Assembly: GCF_018199995.1 (NCBI RefSeq)
Contig: NZ_CP073578.1
Location: 3,348,001-3,412,000, forward strand
Length of the DNA: 64,000 bases
Reading direction: 5' to 3'
Origin: Photobacterium sp. GJ3
GTDB lineage: Bacteria; Pseudomonadota; Gammaproteobacteria; Enterobacterales; Vibrionaceae
Made by a program: the position numbers and the translations under genes. Of this stretch, positions 52,901 to 64,000 are shown piece by piece; position 1 is the stretch's first letter; each line of letters starts with the position of its first letter. The notes beneath the pieces were generated by a model that searched no databases, was not told the DNA's origin, and was given only the letters and a program-made list of their open reading frames with translations.

Positions 52901-53803
52901 ATGACCATGAATAAACGAGGCCTGGGAAAAGGCCTTGATGCACTGCTGGCCACCAGTTCGGTGGCTCGTGAACGACAACAGGCCGCAGAGGCCGTCAGCA
53001 AGGAAGAAACGGTACCGGCCGAAGGCGCATTGCGCGATTTGCCGGTCAGTCAGCTGCAACCGGGTCAGTACCAGCCTCGTCAGGATATGTCGGACGAAGC
53101 GCTGGCTGAATTAACTGACTCCATCCGTGCGCAGGGGGTGATCCAACCGATCGTGGTTCGCCAACTCGCACCGCAACAGTATGAAATCATTGCCGGCGAA
53201 CGTCGCTGGCGGGCATCGCGTCAGGCAGGACTGCAAGTCGTTCCCTGTCTGGTGAAAAACGTGGACGACCGTGCCACCGTGGCGATTGCTCTGATTGAAA
53301 ACATCCAGCGTGAAGACCTCAATGCCATTGAGGAAGCTCAGGCGCTGGAGCGATTGCAGAATGAATTCTCCCTCACCCATCAGCAAATTGCCGAAGCTGT
53401 CGGCAAGTCCCGTGCTGCGGTATCCAACCTGCTTCGTTTGAATCAGTTGGAACCTCAGGTCAAACGGTTGCTGGCCCAGCGTCAGCTGGAAATGGGTCAC
53501 GCCCGTGCTTTGCTGTCTCTGGTTGCTGAACAGCAACTGGAAGCGGCCCACACCGTCGTGGCTAAATCTCTGACTGTCCGGGATACCGAGCGTTTGGTGA
53601 AAAAAATGCTTGCCCCGGCGCCAGAAGTGGCCCCTGCCCCTGTTGATCCCAAAGTTGAAGCGATTGAAAACCGTCTGAGTGAGCATTTCGGCACTCAGGT
53701 TGCGATAAATCAAAGCAAGAATGGTAAAGGCAAAATTATTATAAATTTTGACGAACCGCAGAAGTTAGAGCAACTACTGGCAATGTTCAGTTCGGAAGTG
53801 TGA
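52901..53803 (+). CDS. parB: ParB centromere-binding protein
   Basis: 300 residues; a start at the second ATG (52907, MNKRGLGKGLDALLA) matches homologues slightly better. The N-terminal CTPase/ParB domain contains QYQPRQDMSDEAL, QPIVVRQL and GERRWRASRQAGL. The HTH is LTHQQIAEAVGKSRAAVSNLLRL. The C-terminal dimer domain ends GKGKIIINFDEPQKLEQLLA. It loads at parS as a CTP-dependent clamp and spreads. The 177-base gap to atpI holds the atp promoter. Confidence 0.97.
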   Translation: MTMNKRGLGKGLDALLATSSVARERQQAAEAVSKEETVPAEGALRDLPVSQLQPGQYQPRQDMSDEALAELTDSIRAQGVIQPIVVRQLAPQQYEIIAGERRWRASRQAGLQVVPCLVKNVDDRATVAIALIENIQREDLNAIEEAQALERLQNEFSLTHQQIAEAVGKSRAAVSNLLRLNQLEPQVKRLLAQRQLEMGHARALLSLVAEQQLEAAHTVVAKSLTVRDTERLVKKMLAPAPEVAPAPVDPKVEAIENRLSEHFGTQVAINQSKNGKGKIIINFDEPQKLEQLLAMFSSEV

Positions 53804-53894
53804 CGAGTTTCGTACTATTTTTGCCGTAAAAGTAACCACCGCGTGATCGGGATAATGTGTTATAAAATCTAACTGTTTTTTTGCTGTGATTAGA

Positions 53895-53922
53895 TTGCAT
53901 TCAATTTATTGACCCGTATAAT
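53895..53922 (+). promoter_or_regulatory. atp operon promoter
   Basis: TTGCAT (53895-53900), 16 bases, TATAAT (53917-53922), 59 bases upstream of the atpI start at 53981. Confidence 0.8.
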
Positions 53923-53980
53923 TTTCGCAGTTTTCCCAGCACGACGTATGTGTAGTGGAACGGACTCGAGGAATGAATAC

Positions 53981-54370
53981 ATGGTTTCGGCGCTGGTCAG
54001 ACCGGGACGCCAATTGGCGAAGCGGTTGTTGTTGTTACAATCTGGCGTCGTTTTGACAACGGCAATCATGGCAGTGTTTGCTGTCAATGTTGACTGGGGA
54101 ATCTCTGCACTGATCGGTGGTGGCATCTTTGTAATTGCTAACGCCGCTTTTTCTGTGTGCGCTTTTCTTTATGGCGGGGCGAGTAAGGCCCGTCTGGTGA
54201 TGGCGTCCATCTACAGTGGAGAAGTGCTGAAAATCCTCATTACAGTCATCTTGTTTTCCCTTGTCTACTTGTATGTCGAGGTGGAACTTGTTCCCCTCAA
54301 ACTGACCTATTTGCTGGCTCTGGGTATTAATATCTGTGCGCCGGTTTTATTCATTAACAACAACAAATAG
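53981..54370 (+). CDS. atpI: ATP synthase accessory protein AtpI
   Basis: 129 residues from MVSALVRPGRQLAKRLLLLQ. The start at 53981 has GAGG upstream and matches vibrio AtpI; the frame is open 24 codons further up, across the promoter. Four hydrophobic segments. It assists assembly of the c-ring and is not part of the final enzyme. First gene of the nine-gene atp operon. Confidence 0.9.
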   Translation: MVSALVRPGRQLAKRLLLLQSGVVLTTAIMAVFAVNVDWGISALIGGGIFVIANAAFSVCAFLYGGASKARLVMASIYSGEVLKILITVILFSLVYLYVEVELVPLKLTYLLALGINICAPVLFINNNK

Positions 54371-54375
54371 GATGA

Positions 54376-55185
<810 letters not shown>

Positions 55186-55225
55186 GACGTAAACAATTTT
55201 TAAATTTTTCTTTACTGGCGTTTAG

Positions 55226-55510
<285 letters not shown>

Positions 55511-55560
55511 TCAACGGACGTAAACGGACCCATAGCAACCCTGTTTAAGGAGATGCCGTT

Positions 55561-56031
55561 GTGAATATGAATGCAACATTGCTGGGTCAGGCTATCGCGT
55601 TTTTCCTGTTCGTGGTCTTCTGCATGAAATATGTGTGGCCACCGATCATGGCAGCGATTGAAGAACGTCAGAAGAAAATTGCTGACGGTTTGGCAGCAGC
55701 GGATCGCGCTGCCAAAGATCTGAACCTGGCGCAGGCAAATGCTTCTGATCAACTGAAAGAAGCAAAACGCACTGCAACTGATCTGATTGAGCAAGCCAAT
55801 AAGCGCAAAGCTCAAATCATCGAAGAGGCCAAAGCGGAAGCGACGGCTGAGCGTGAAAAAATTCTGACTCAAGGTCGTGCTGAAATTGATGCAGAACGAA
55901 ATCGCGCGCGCGATGAACTACGCAAACAAGTTGCAACTCTGGCTGTGATTGGTGCTGAGAAAATCATCGAGCGTTCTATTGATAAAGACGCTCATGCTGA
56001 TCTTCTTAACAAAGTCACTGCAGATCTGTAA
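55561..56031 (+). CDS. atpF: ATP synthase F0 subunit b
   Basis: 156 residues (E. coli 156) from GTG 55561 with AAGGAG nine bases upstream. An N-terminal membrane anchor ([20 protein letters not shown]) precedes a long Ala/Glu/Lys/Arg-rich helix, the dimeric peripheral stalk, ending [19 protein letters not shown]. It connects subunit a to delta/alpha and resists rotor torque. Confidence 0.97.
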   Translation: MNMNATLLGQAIAFFLFVVFCMKYVWPPIMAAIEERQKKIADGLAAADRAAKDLNLAQANASDQLKEAKRTATDLIEQANKRKAQIIEEAKAEATAEREKILTQGRAEIDAERNRARDELRKQVATLAVIGAEKIIERSIDKDAHADLLNKVTADL

Positions 56032-56048
56032 TAGAAGGGGCAAGCAAC

Positions 56049-56582
56049 ATGTCTGAACTGACTACTATCGCACGCCCCTACGCTAAAGCAGCCTTTGATT
56101 ATGCGGTTGAGAAAGGTGAGTTGACCCAGTGGTCTGAAATGCTCACCTTTGCTGCGGAAGTCGCAAACAACGACACCATTCAGGATATCCTGGATGGGGG
56201 TTATGCGGCCGACAAGCTGGTGGAAGTATTTATTTCCGTCTGCGGCGAGCAACTCAACGAAGCCGGCCAGAACCTGATCAAGGTGATGGCTGAAAACGGA
56301 CGTCTGAAAGCACTTCCTGCTGTCTGTACTCAGTTCCTGTTCCTGAAAGACGAACTGGAAAAAACCATCGATGCCACTGTGACCTCTGCGGTTGCGTTGG
56401 ACGAGGGTCAACTGAGTGCGATCAGCAAGAAGCTGGAAGAGCGTCTGGCGCGTAAGGTTAAGCTGAACTGCAGTGTAGACGAGACCCTGATTGCCGGGGT
56501 TGTAATTAGAGCCGGAGACTTAGTCATCGATCAATCAGTGCGCGGCAAACTAGCCCGTCTGAACGATACGTTGCAGTCTTGA
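56049..56582 (+). CDS. atpH: ATP synthase F1 subunit delta
   Basis: 177 residues (E. coli 177), [18 protein letters not shown] at the N-terminus and the typical C-terminal [24 protein letters not shown] signature ([20 protein letters not shown]). It joins the b stalk to the top of the alpha3beta3 head. GAAGGGG precedes the ATG, and atpA follows after 16 bases. Confidence 0.97.
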   Translation: MSELTTIARPYAKAAFDYAVEKGELTQWSEMLTFAAEVANNDTIQDILDGGYAADKLVEVFISVCGEQLNEAGQNLIKVMAENGRLKALPAVCTQFLFLKDELEKTIDATVTSAVALDEGQLSAISKKLEERLARKVKLNCSVDETLIAGVVIRAGDLVIDQSVRGKLARLNDTLQS

Positions 56583-56598
56583 TTTGGGGAATTGGAGC

Positions 56599-58140
56599 AT
56601 GCAACTTAATTCCACGGAAATTAGCGAACTGATCAAGCAGCGAATTGAGAAATTCAGCGTTGCAAGTGAAGCGCGTAACGAAGGTACGATCGTTTCTGTC
56701 AGCGATGGTATCATTCGTATCCACGGCCTTGCAGATGTCATGCAAGGTGAAATGATTGAACTACCAGGCGGCCGTTACGCACTGGCACTGAACCTTGAGC
56801 GTGACTCGGTTGGTGCGGTTGTGATGGGCCCATATGCTGACCTGCAGGAAGGCATGAAAGTGACCGCGACCGGTCGTATCCTGGAAGTTCCAGTCGGCCC
56901 TGCTCTGCTGGGTCGTGTTGTTAACACCCTGGGTGAGCCAATTGATGGTAAAGGCCCAATCGAGAGCGACATCACCTCACCTGTAGAAGTGATCGCACCG
57001 GGTGTAATCGACCGTAAATCTGTTGATCAGCCTGTTCAGACTGGTTACAAAGCGGTTGACTCGATGATTCCAATCGGCCGTGGCCAGCGTGAGCTGATCA
57101 TCGGTGACCGTCAGATCGGTAAAACCGCACTGGCGATCGATGCCATCATCAACCAGAAGAACTCTGGTATCTACTCTATCTATGTCGCGATTGGTCAGAA
57201 AGCTTCAACCATTGCAAACGTGGTTCGTAAGCTGGAAGAGCACGGCGCACTGAAAAACACCATCGTTGTTGTGGCATCTGCTTCTGAAGCAGCGGCGCTG
57301 CAATACCTGGCACCTTATGCTGGTTGTGCCATGGGTGAATACTTCCGTGACCGCGGTGAAGATGCACTGATCGTATACGATGACCTGTCTAAGCAGGCTG
57401 TTGCTTACCGTCAGATCTCTCTGCTGCTGCGTCGTCCACCAGGTCGTGAAGCATTCCCAGGTGACGTTTTCTACCTCCACTCCCGTCTGCTGGAGCGTGC
57501 GGCTCGCGTAAGCGAAGAGTACGTAGAAAAGTTCACCAACGGTGAAGTGAAAGGCAAAACCGGTTCTCTGACCGCACTGCCAATCATCGAAACTCAGGCG
57601 GGCGACGTTTCTGCGTTCGTACCGACCAACGTGATTTCGATCACCGATGGCCAGATCTTCCTGCAAACTGAGCTGTTCAACGCCGGTATCCGTCCTGCGG
57701 TTGACCCAGGTATTTCGGTATCCCGTGTTGGTGGTGCTGCGCAGACCAAGATCATCAAGAAACTGTCTGGTGGTATCCGTACCGCACTGGCTCAGTATCG
57801 TGAACTGGCTGCATTCGCACAGTTCTCTTCTGACCTGGATGACGCCACCAAGCGTCAGCTGGACCACGGCCAGAAAGTAACCGAGCTGATGAAGCAGAAG
57901 CAGTACTCGCCAATGTCTGTATTTGAGCAGGCGCTGGTGATTTTCTCTGCTGAGAAAGGTTACCTGAAAGATGTTGAGCTGAATAAGCTGGCAGATTTCG
58001 AAGCTGCGTTACTGTCTTACGCCAAGAGTCAATTCGCTGAGCTGGTTGCTCAGATTGATGAAACGGGTGCGTGGAACAACGAAGTTGAAGCCCAGTTCGT
58101 GAAACTGGTTGAAGATTTCAAAGCGACCCAGACTTGGTAA
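56599..58140 (+). CDS. atpA: ATP synthase F1 subunit alpha
   Basis: 513 residues, identical in length to E. coli, starting [19 protein letters not shown] at 56599 with GGAG upstream. Walker A is [16 protein letters not shown] (about 169-176), followed by [14 protein letters not shown] and the arginine-finger region [18 protein letters not shown]. It alternates with beta in the catalytic head and carries the non-catalytic nucleotide sites. Confidence 0.98.
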   Translation: MQLNSTEISELIKQRIEKFSVASEARNEGTIVSVSDGIIRIHGLADVMQGEMIELPGGRYALALNLERDSVGAVVMGPYADLQEGMKVTATGRILEVPVGPALLGRVVNTLGEPIDGKGPIESDITSPVEVIAPGVIDRKSVDQPVQTGYKAVDSMIPIGRGQRELIIGDRQIGKTALAIDAIINQKNSGIYSIYVAIGQKASTIANVVRKLEEHGALKNTIVVVASASEAAALQYLAPYAGCAMGEYFRDRGEDALIVYDDLSKQAVAYRQISLLLRRPPGREAFPGDVFYLHSRLLERAARVSEEYVEKFTNGEVKGKTGSLTALPIIETQAGDVSAFVPTNVISITDGQIFLQTELFNAGIRPAVDPGISVSRVGGAAQTKIIKKLSGGIRTALAQYRELAAFAQFSSDLDDATKRQLDHGQKVTELMKQKQYSPMSVFEQALVIFSAEKGYLKDVELNKLADFEAALLSYAKSQFAELVAQIDETGAWNNEVEAQFVKLVEDFKATQTW

Positions 58141-58184
58141 TTGGTTGGTGATCGCAAGCGATCACCAGCTCAAGGAGAGTAACG

Positions 58185-60490
<2,306 letters not shown>

Positions 60491-60507
60491 GCTGAACAGG
60501 AGGCGAC

Positions 60508-60930
60508 ATGGCAGCGATAACCTTCCATCTGGACGTAGTAAGCGCAGAGAAACGTTTGTTCTCTGGTCGTGCTGAAAATATCCAGGTGACCGGTAGCGAA
60601 GGTGAACTGGGTATTCACGCAGGTCACACCCCGCTGCTGACCGCTATCACGCCAGGAATGGTCCGGATCGTTAAACAAAACGGTGAGGAAGAAGTTATCT
60701 ACCTCTCCGGCGGTATGCTGGAAGTTCAGCCTGGGGCAGTGACTGTCCTGGCGGATACAGCAATCCGTGGCGTTGATCTGGACGCAGCCAAGGCTGAAGA
60801 AGCGAAACGTCAGGCTGAGGAGCGTATCCATAATCAGCACGGCGACATCGACTTCGCGCAAGCGGCCAGTGATCTGGCTAAAGCAATCGCGCAGCTTCGA
60901 GTCATCGAGCTGACCAAGCGGAAGCGTTAA
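60508..60930 (+). CDS. atpC: ATP synthase F1 subunit epsilon
   Basis: 140 residues (E. coli 139). The N-terminal beta sandwich shows [20 protein letters not shown] and [20 protein letters not shown]. The C-terminal helical pair ends [14 protein letters not shown], which can inhibit ATP hydrolysis. AGGAGG lies just before the ATG. Last gene of the operon, followed by a terminator. Confidence 0.97.
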   Translation: MAAITFHLDVVSAEKRLFSGRAENIQVTGSEGELGIHAGHTPLLTAITPGMVRIVKQNGEEEVIYLSGGMLEVQPGAVTVLADTAIRGVDLDAAKAEEAKRQAEERIHNQHGDIDFAQAASDLAKAIAQLRVIELTKRKR

Positions 60931-60944
60931 TCAGGCATCTGAGC

Positions 60945-60973
60945 AAAAAGCGACCCATCGGGTCGCTTTTTTT
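60945..60973 (+). terminator. atp operon terminator
   Basis: AAAAAGCGACCC-ATC-GGGTCGCTTTTTTT: a strong stem with seven T. Confidence 0.95.
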
Positions 60974-61141
60974 ATGGCTGCGATTTAGGGAAATCGAAGA
61001 AAGACCCGGATAAGCTCACAAAGCGCGCGCCTGCCTGTATGCATTGTGTCAATAATATGCGGCAAAGGCTTATATCCGTCGCAGTGAGCCGATACAATGC
61101 TCCAAACTTTTTCCGACATTCATTAGAAGGGACACTGATTC

Positions 61142-62503
61142 ATGAGCTTCAGCGCTGTGATCCTGGCCGCGGGCAAAGGCACCCGCATGTATTCCGCCCT
61201 GCCGAAAGTACTCCATACACTGGCAGGCAAGCCAATGGTGAAGCATGTCATTGATACCTGCAGTGATGCAGGGGCGGCTAACCTCCATCTGGTCTATGGG
61301 CATGGCGGCGATGTCATGCAGGCTCGCCTGGCAGAAGAGCCTGTGAATTGGGTCCTTCAGGCCGAGCAACTGGGAACGGGACATGCTGTCAATCAGGCTG
61401 CCCCTCATTTTGCGGATGATGAGCAGGTGCTGGTGCTGTACGGGGATGTACCGCTGATCACCGGCGAAACGCTGGAAAACCTACTGGATGCACAGCCGGT
61501 TGGTGGTATCGGCCTGCTGACCGTGGTACTGGATGATCCGACGGGGTATGGCCGGATTGTGCGGGAAAACGATGCTGTTGTTGCGATTGTTGAGCAGAAA
61601 GATGCGACGGAAGCGCAGAAAGCGATTTGTGAAATTAATACCGGCGTGCTGGTCGCCAATGGTGGCGATCTGAAGCGCTGGCTTGGCCAACTAAAGAATG
61701 AGAACGCGCAGGGTGAATATTACCTGACTGATATCATTGCTATGGCACACAGTGAAGGCCGTCAGATCCAGGCAGTACATCCGGCGATGGCGGTAGAAGT
61801 CGAAGGCGTCAATAATCGTGTTCAGCTGGCGCGTCTGGAGCGGGCTTATCAGTTGATGCAGGCTGAGCGGCTGCTGGAGCAAGGCGTGATGTTGCGTGAT
61901 CCGGCGCGCTTTGATCTGCGTGGGACGCTGCAGTGCGGTCAGGATGTTGAAATTGACGTTAATGTCGTGATCGAAGGCAATGTAACCCTGGGCAATCATG
62001 TCGTGATTGGTGCAGGTTCTGTACTGATTGACTGTGAAATTGACGACAACAGTCTGGTGCGTCCGTACAGCATTATCGAAGGCGCGACCGTCGGTGAAGA
62101 TTGCTCTGTGGGGCCGTTTACCCGCCTGCGTCCGGGCGCGGAGCTGGTTGGCGATTCTCATGTCGGTAACTTTGTTGAGATGAAACAGGCCCGTCTGGGT
62201 CAGGGTTCTAAGGCTGGTCATCTGACGTATCTGGGCGATGCAGAAATTGGTGCTCGGGTGAATATTGGTGCGGGTACGATTACCTGTAACTACGACGGTG
62301 CCAATAAGTTCCGAACCGAAATCGAAGATGATGTATTTGTCGGATCGGATACACAACTGATTGCGCCTGTGAAAATCGGCAAGGGTGCAACCATTGGTGC
62401 CGGTGCCACGATAAACCGGGATGTCGGTGATGGCGAGTTAGTCATTACTCGCGTGCCAGCCCGCACAATTAAAGGCTGGAAACGGCCGGAAAAGAAAAAA
62501 TAA
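61142..62503 (+). CDS. glmU: GlmU bifunctional N-acetylglucosamine-1-P uridylyltransferase / glucosamine-1-P acetyltransferase
   Basis: 453 residues (E. coli 456). The N-terminal pyrophosphorylase domain starts [20 protein letters not shown], then [10 protein letters not shown]. The C-terminal left-handed beta-helix has hexapeptide repeats ([41 protein letters not shown]-like [20 protein letters not shown]) and the acetyl-CoA-binding [11 protein letters not shown]. It makes UDP-GlcNAc for peptidoglycan and lipopolysaccharide in the cytoplasm. AAGGGA precedes the ATG. The downstream deoR-type gene and glmS belong to the same pathway. Confidence 0.98.
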   Translation: MSFSAVILAAGKGTRMYSALPKVLHTLAGKPMVKHVIDTCSDAGAANLHLVYGHGGDVMQARLAEEPVNWVLQAEQLGTGHAVNQAAPHFADDEQVLVLYGDVPLITGETLENLLDAQPVGGIGLLTVVLDDPTGYGRIVRENDAVVAIVEQKDATEAQKAICEINTGVLVANGGDLKRWLGQLKNENAQGEYYLTDIIAMAHSEGRQIQAVHPAMAVEVEGVNNRVQLARLERAYQLMQAERLLEQGVMLRDPARFDLRGTLQCGQDVEIDVNVVIEGNVTLGNHVVIGAGSVLIDCEIDDNSLVRPYSIIEGATVGEDCSVGPFTRLRPGAELVGDSHVGNFVEMKQARLGQGSKAGHLTYLGDAEIGARVNIGAGTITCNYDGANKFRTEIEDDVFVGSDTQLIAPVKIGKGATIGAGATINRDVGDGELVITRVPARTIKGWKRPEKKK

Positions 62504-62520
62504 CGATTCTTGGAATCTGA

Positions 62521-62549
62521 AAAAGCAGCGCTGATGCGCTGCTTTTTTT
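62521..62549 (+). terminator. glmU terminator
   Basis: AAAAGCAGCG-CTGATG-CGCTGCTTTTTTT: 10-bp stem and seven T. Confidence 0.94.
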
Positions 62550-62631
62550 ATCACTGTATCCCGCTGCCCTGTCAGATCTCTGTGAAACTTTGCTGGTAAT
62601 TTCTTGATCTCCATTCTTTTGTTTTGCTATA

Positions 62632-62655
62632 TTTAGTTTCAGTTCGAAACTTAAA
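62632..62655. promoter_or_regulatory. Possible operator upstream of the DeoR-type regulator
   Basis: AGTTTC-AGTTC-GAAACT (62635-62651) with AT-rich flanks, 22-40 bases before the regulator start. A further GAAACGAAAC lies inside the first codons. DeoR-family proteins bind such short direct and inverted motifs; autoregulation is inferred. Confidence 0.45.
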
Positions 62656-62672
62656 TTGCAAAATAAACTTAC

Positions 62673-63443
62673 ATGTCGAAACGAAACACACAGCAGCGGC
62701 GCCACAGTATTGTTGCTCTGGTCAATGAACAGGGCGAAGTCAGTGTCGATGCACTGGCACAACAATTTACCACCTCTGAAGTCACCATCCGTAAAGACTT
62801 AGCCGCGCTTGAAAAAGCGGGGTTGCTGCTGCGCCGGTATGGCGGTGCGATTGCGATGCCGTCTGAAATTGTGGCGGCAGGCCACGAACCGGAAGTTTCG
62901 ATTCGAAAGCTGGCGATTGCCCAGGCTGCTGCCGCCCGGATCCGTGACCATAACCGCATCATCATTGACAGCGGAAGCACGACGGCGGCGCTGATCAGCC
63001 TGCTGGGTGACAAGCAGGGTCTGATTGTGATGACGAATTCTCTCAATGTCGCCAATGCGCTCAACGAGCTTGAAAACGAGCCGACGCTGCTGATGACCGG
63101 CGGGACCTGGGACCCCCACTCCGAGGCTTTTCAGGGACAGGTCGCTGAGTCGGTCTTGCGTTCTTATGATTTTGACCAACTGTTTATCGGTGCGGATGGC
63201 ATCGACATCAGTCGCGGAACCACCACTTTCAACGAACTGATTGGTCTGAGCCGGGTCATGGCTGAGGTGTCTCGTGAAGTGGTGGTGATGGTGGAATCCA
63301 GCAAGGTCGGTCGTCGGATCCCCAATCTGGAACTGCCGTGGCAGAGCATCAGTACCCTGATCACCGATGACGGTCTGGATCCGGCCGCAAAAGCAGAAAT
63401 CGAACAACAAGGGGTGCAGGTGATCTGCGCTGCCGTCAACTGA
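62673..63443 (+). CDS. DeoR-family transcriptional regulator next to glmS
   Basis: 256 residues. The N-terminal winged helix-turn-helix is RRHSIVALVNEQGEVSVDAL, then AQQFTTSEVTIRKDLAALEKAG and LLLRRYGGAIA, the DeoR signature. The C-terminal sugar-phosphate-sensing DeoRC domain shows IIIDSGSTTAALISLLGD, IVMTNSLNVANAL, FIGADGIDISRGTTTFNE and VVMVESSKVGRR. It lies 30 bases upstream of glmS and presumably regulates it in response to an amino-sugar phosphate. Similar regulators precede glmS in other vibrios and Shewanella. The effector is an inference. Confidence 0.88.
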   Translation: MSKRNTQQRRHSIVALVNEQGEVSVDALAQQFTTSEVTIRKDLAALEKAGLLLRRYGGAIAMPSEIVAAGHEPEVSIRKLAIAQAAAARIRDHNRIIIDSGSTTAALISLLGDKQGLIVMTNSLNVANALNELENEPTLLMTGGTWDPHSEAFQGQVAESVLRSYDFDQLFIGADGIDISRGTTTFNELIGLSRVMAEVSREVVVMVESSKVGRRIPNLELPWQSISTLITDDGLDPAAKAEIEQQGVQVICAAVN

Positions 63444-63473
63444 TAACAATCTTGAAGTTTGCAGGAGTAAGAT

Positions 63474-64000
63474 ATGTGTGGAATCGTTGGTGCTGTCGCG
63501 CAGCGTGATGTGGCAGGCATTCTGATTGAGGGCCTGCGCCGTCTGGAATACCGGGGATATGATTCAGCCGGTGTCGCGGTTGTGGATTCTGCGAATGCGC
63601 TGAGCCGGGTGCGTCGTCTGGGTAAAGTCCAGGAGTTGTCCGATGCTGTGGCTGCCAGTCCGATTGCTGGTGGGACTGGTATTGCCCACACCCGCTGGGC
63701 AACCCATGGTGAGCCGTCTGAAATCAATGCTCACCCGCACATGTCCGGCGACGACATCGCCATTGTGCACAATGGCATCATCGAGAACCACGAGCCGCTG
63801 CGTGCATTACTGACAGAGCGGGGCTACACCTTTGTGTCGCAAACCGATACCGAAGTGATCGCTCACCTGGTGGATTGGGAGTTGCGTCGCGCTGAAACGC
63901 TGCTGGAAGCGGTTCAGAAAACCGTGACACAACTGGAAGGTGCTTACGGGACTGTGGTCATGGACCGTCGTGATCCGAGCCGCATTGTCGTCGCCCGCTC
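63474..64000 (+). CDS. glmS: GlmS glutamine-fructose-6-phosphate aminotransferase (N-terminal part)
   Basis: The gene runs off the right edge; 175 codons are present. It begins [20 protein letters not shown], where Cys2 is the N-terminal nucleophile of the glutaminase domain after Met removal. It continues with [48 protein letters not shown] and [13 protein letters not shown], all glutamine-binding or catalytic segments. The sugar isomerase domains lie outside. It makes glucosamine-6-phosphate, the first step toward UDP-GlcNAc. AGGAG lies before the ATG. The 3' end, where Tn7 inserts in many bacteria, is not in view. Confidence 0.97.
   Translation, partial: MCGIVGAVAQRDVAGILIEGLRRLEYRGYDSAGVAVVDSANALSRVRRLGKVQELSDAVAASPIAGGTGIAHTRWATHGEPSEINAHPHMSGDDIAIVHNGIIENHEPLRALLTERGYTFVSQTDTEVIAHLVDWELRRAETLLEAVQKTVTQLEGAYGTVVMDRRDPSRIVVAR

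Overview
The window is the origin region of the main chromosome of a gamma-proteobacterium, almost certainly a member of the Vibrionaceae. My best guess is Photobacterium or a close relative; this is inferred from gene order and protein sequence, not from a database search. The markers are dnaA-dnaN-recF-gyrB, rpmH-rnpA-yidD-yidC-mnmE, mioC-oriC-mnmG-rsmG-parA-parB-atpIBEFHAGDC-glmU-glmS, and a leftward block hemG-trkH-yigZ-fadBA. The replication origin lies at about 49.18-49.47 kb. The rRNA, dnaA and atp operons all point away from it.

Layout. 1-1.9 kb: thiC (cut by the window edge) with a TPP riboswitch, a universal-stress protein and crcB. 1.9-8.1 kb: a complete rRNA operon on the minus strand (16S, tRNA-Glu, 23S, 5S, tRNA-Asp, then tRNA-Trp) with two readable promoters and a decayed tRNA-Trp copy. 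8.1-18 kb: hemG (frameshifted), trkH, yigZ, a secreted kexin-like protease (frameshifted) with a small secreted partner, fadBA and acuI. 18-30 kb: tusA, a manganese-exporter-like gene, an OmpA-type lipoprotein, glyQS, a DUF1835-like gene, avtA, a GNAT acetyltransferase, ibpA with a sigma-32 promoter and ROSE-type leader, and aidB. ParB-binding parS sites are scattered from 23.8 to 27.6 kb, with a weaker one in recF. 30-43 kb: gyrB-recF-dnaN-dnaA, an amino-acid ABC transporter, rpmH to mnmE. 43-44.7 kb: an AT-rich remnant of an integrative element, inserted exactly at the 3' end of mnmE between 18-bp imperfect direct repeats, carrying a truncated integrase and a Nudix hydrolase. 44.8-48.1 kb: a second, eukaryotic-type isoleucyl-tRNA synthetase (frameshifted). 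48.7-64 kb: mioC, oriC, mnmG-rsmG, parAB, the ATP synthase operon, glmU, a DeoR-type regulator and the start of glmS.

The most interesting system is the control region of the second IleRS. A 15-residue leader peptide carries five consecutive Ile codons. It is followed by a segment that can pair with the 5' arm of an intrinsic terminator, and then by that terminator, 43 bases before the synthetase gene. This is the complete anatomy of an isoleucine-sensing transcription attenuator. The second highlight is the mnmE-targeted element, which displaced the mnmE terminator by 1.6 kb.

Three genes (hemG, the protease, the second ileS) each carry one single-base deletion in a short G/C run. This raises a real possibility of systematic sequencing error, so they are annotated as frameshifted rather than as proven pseudogenes.
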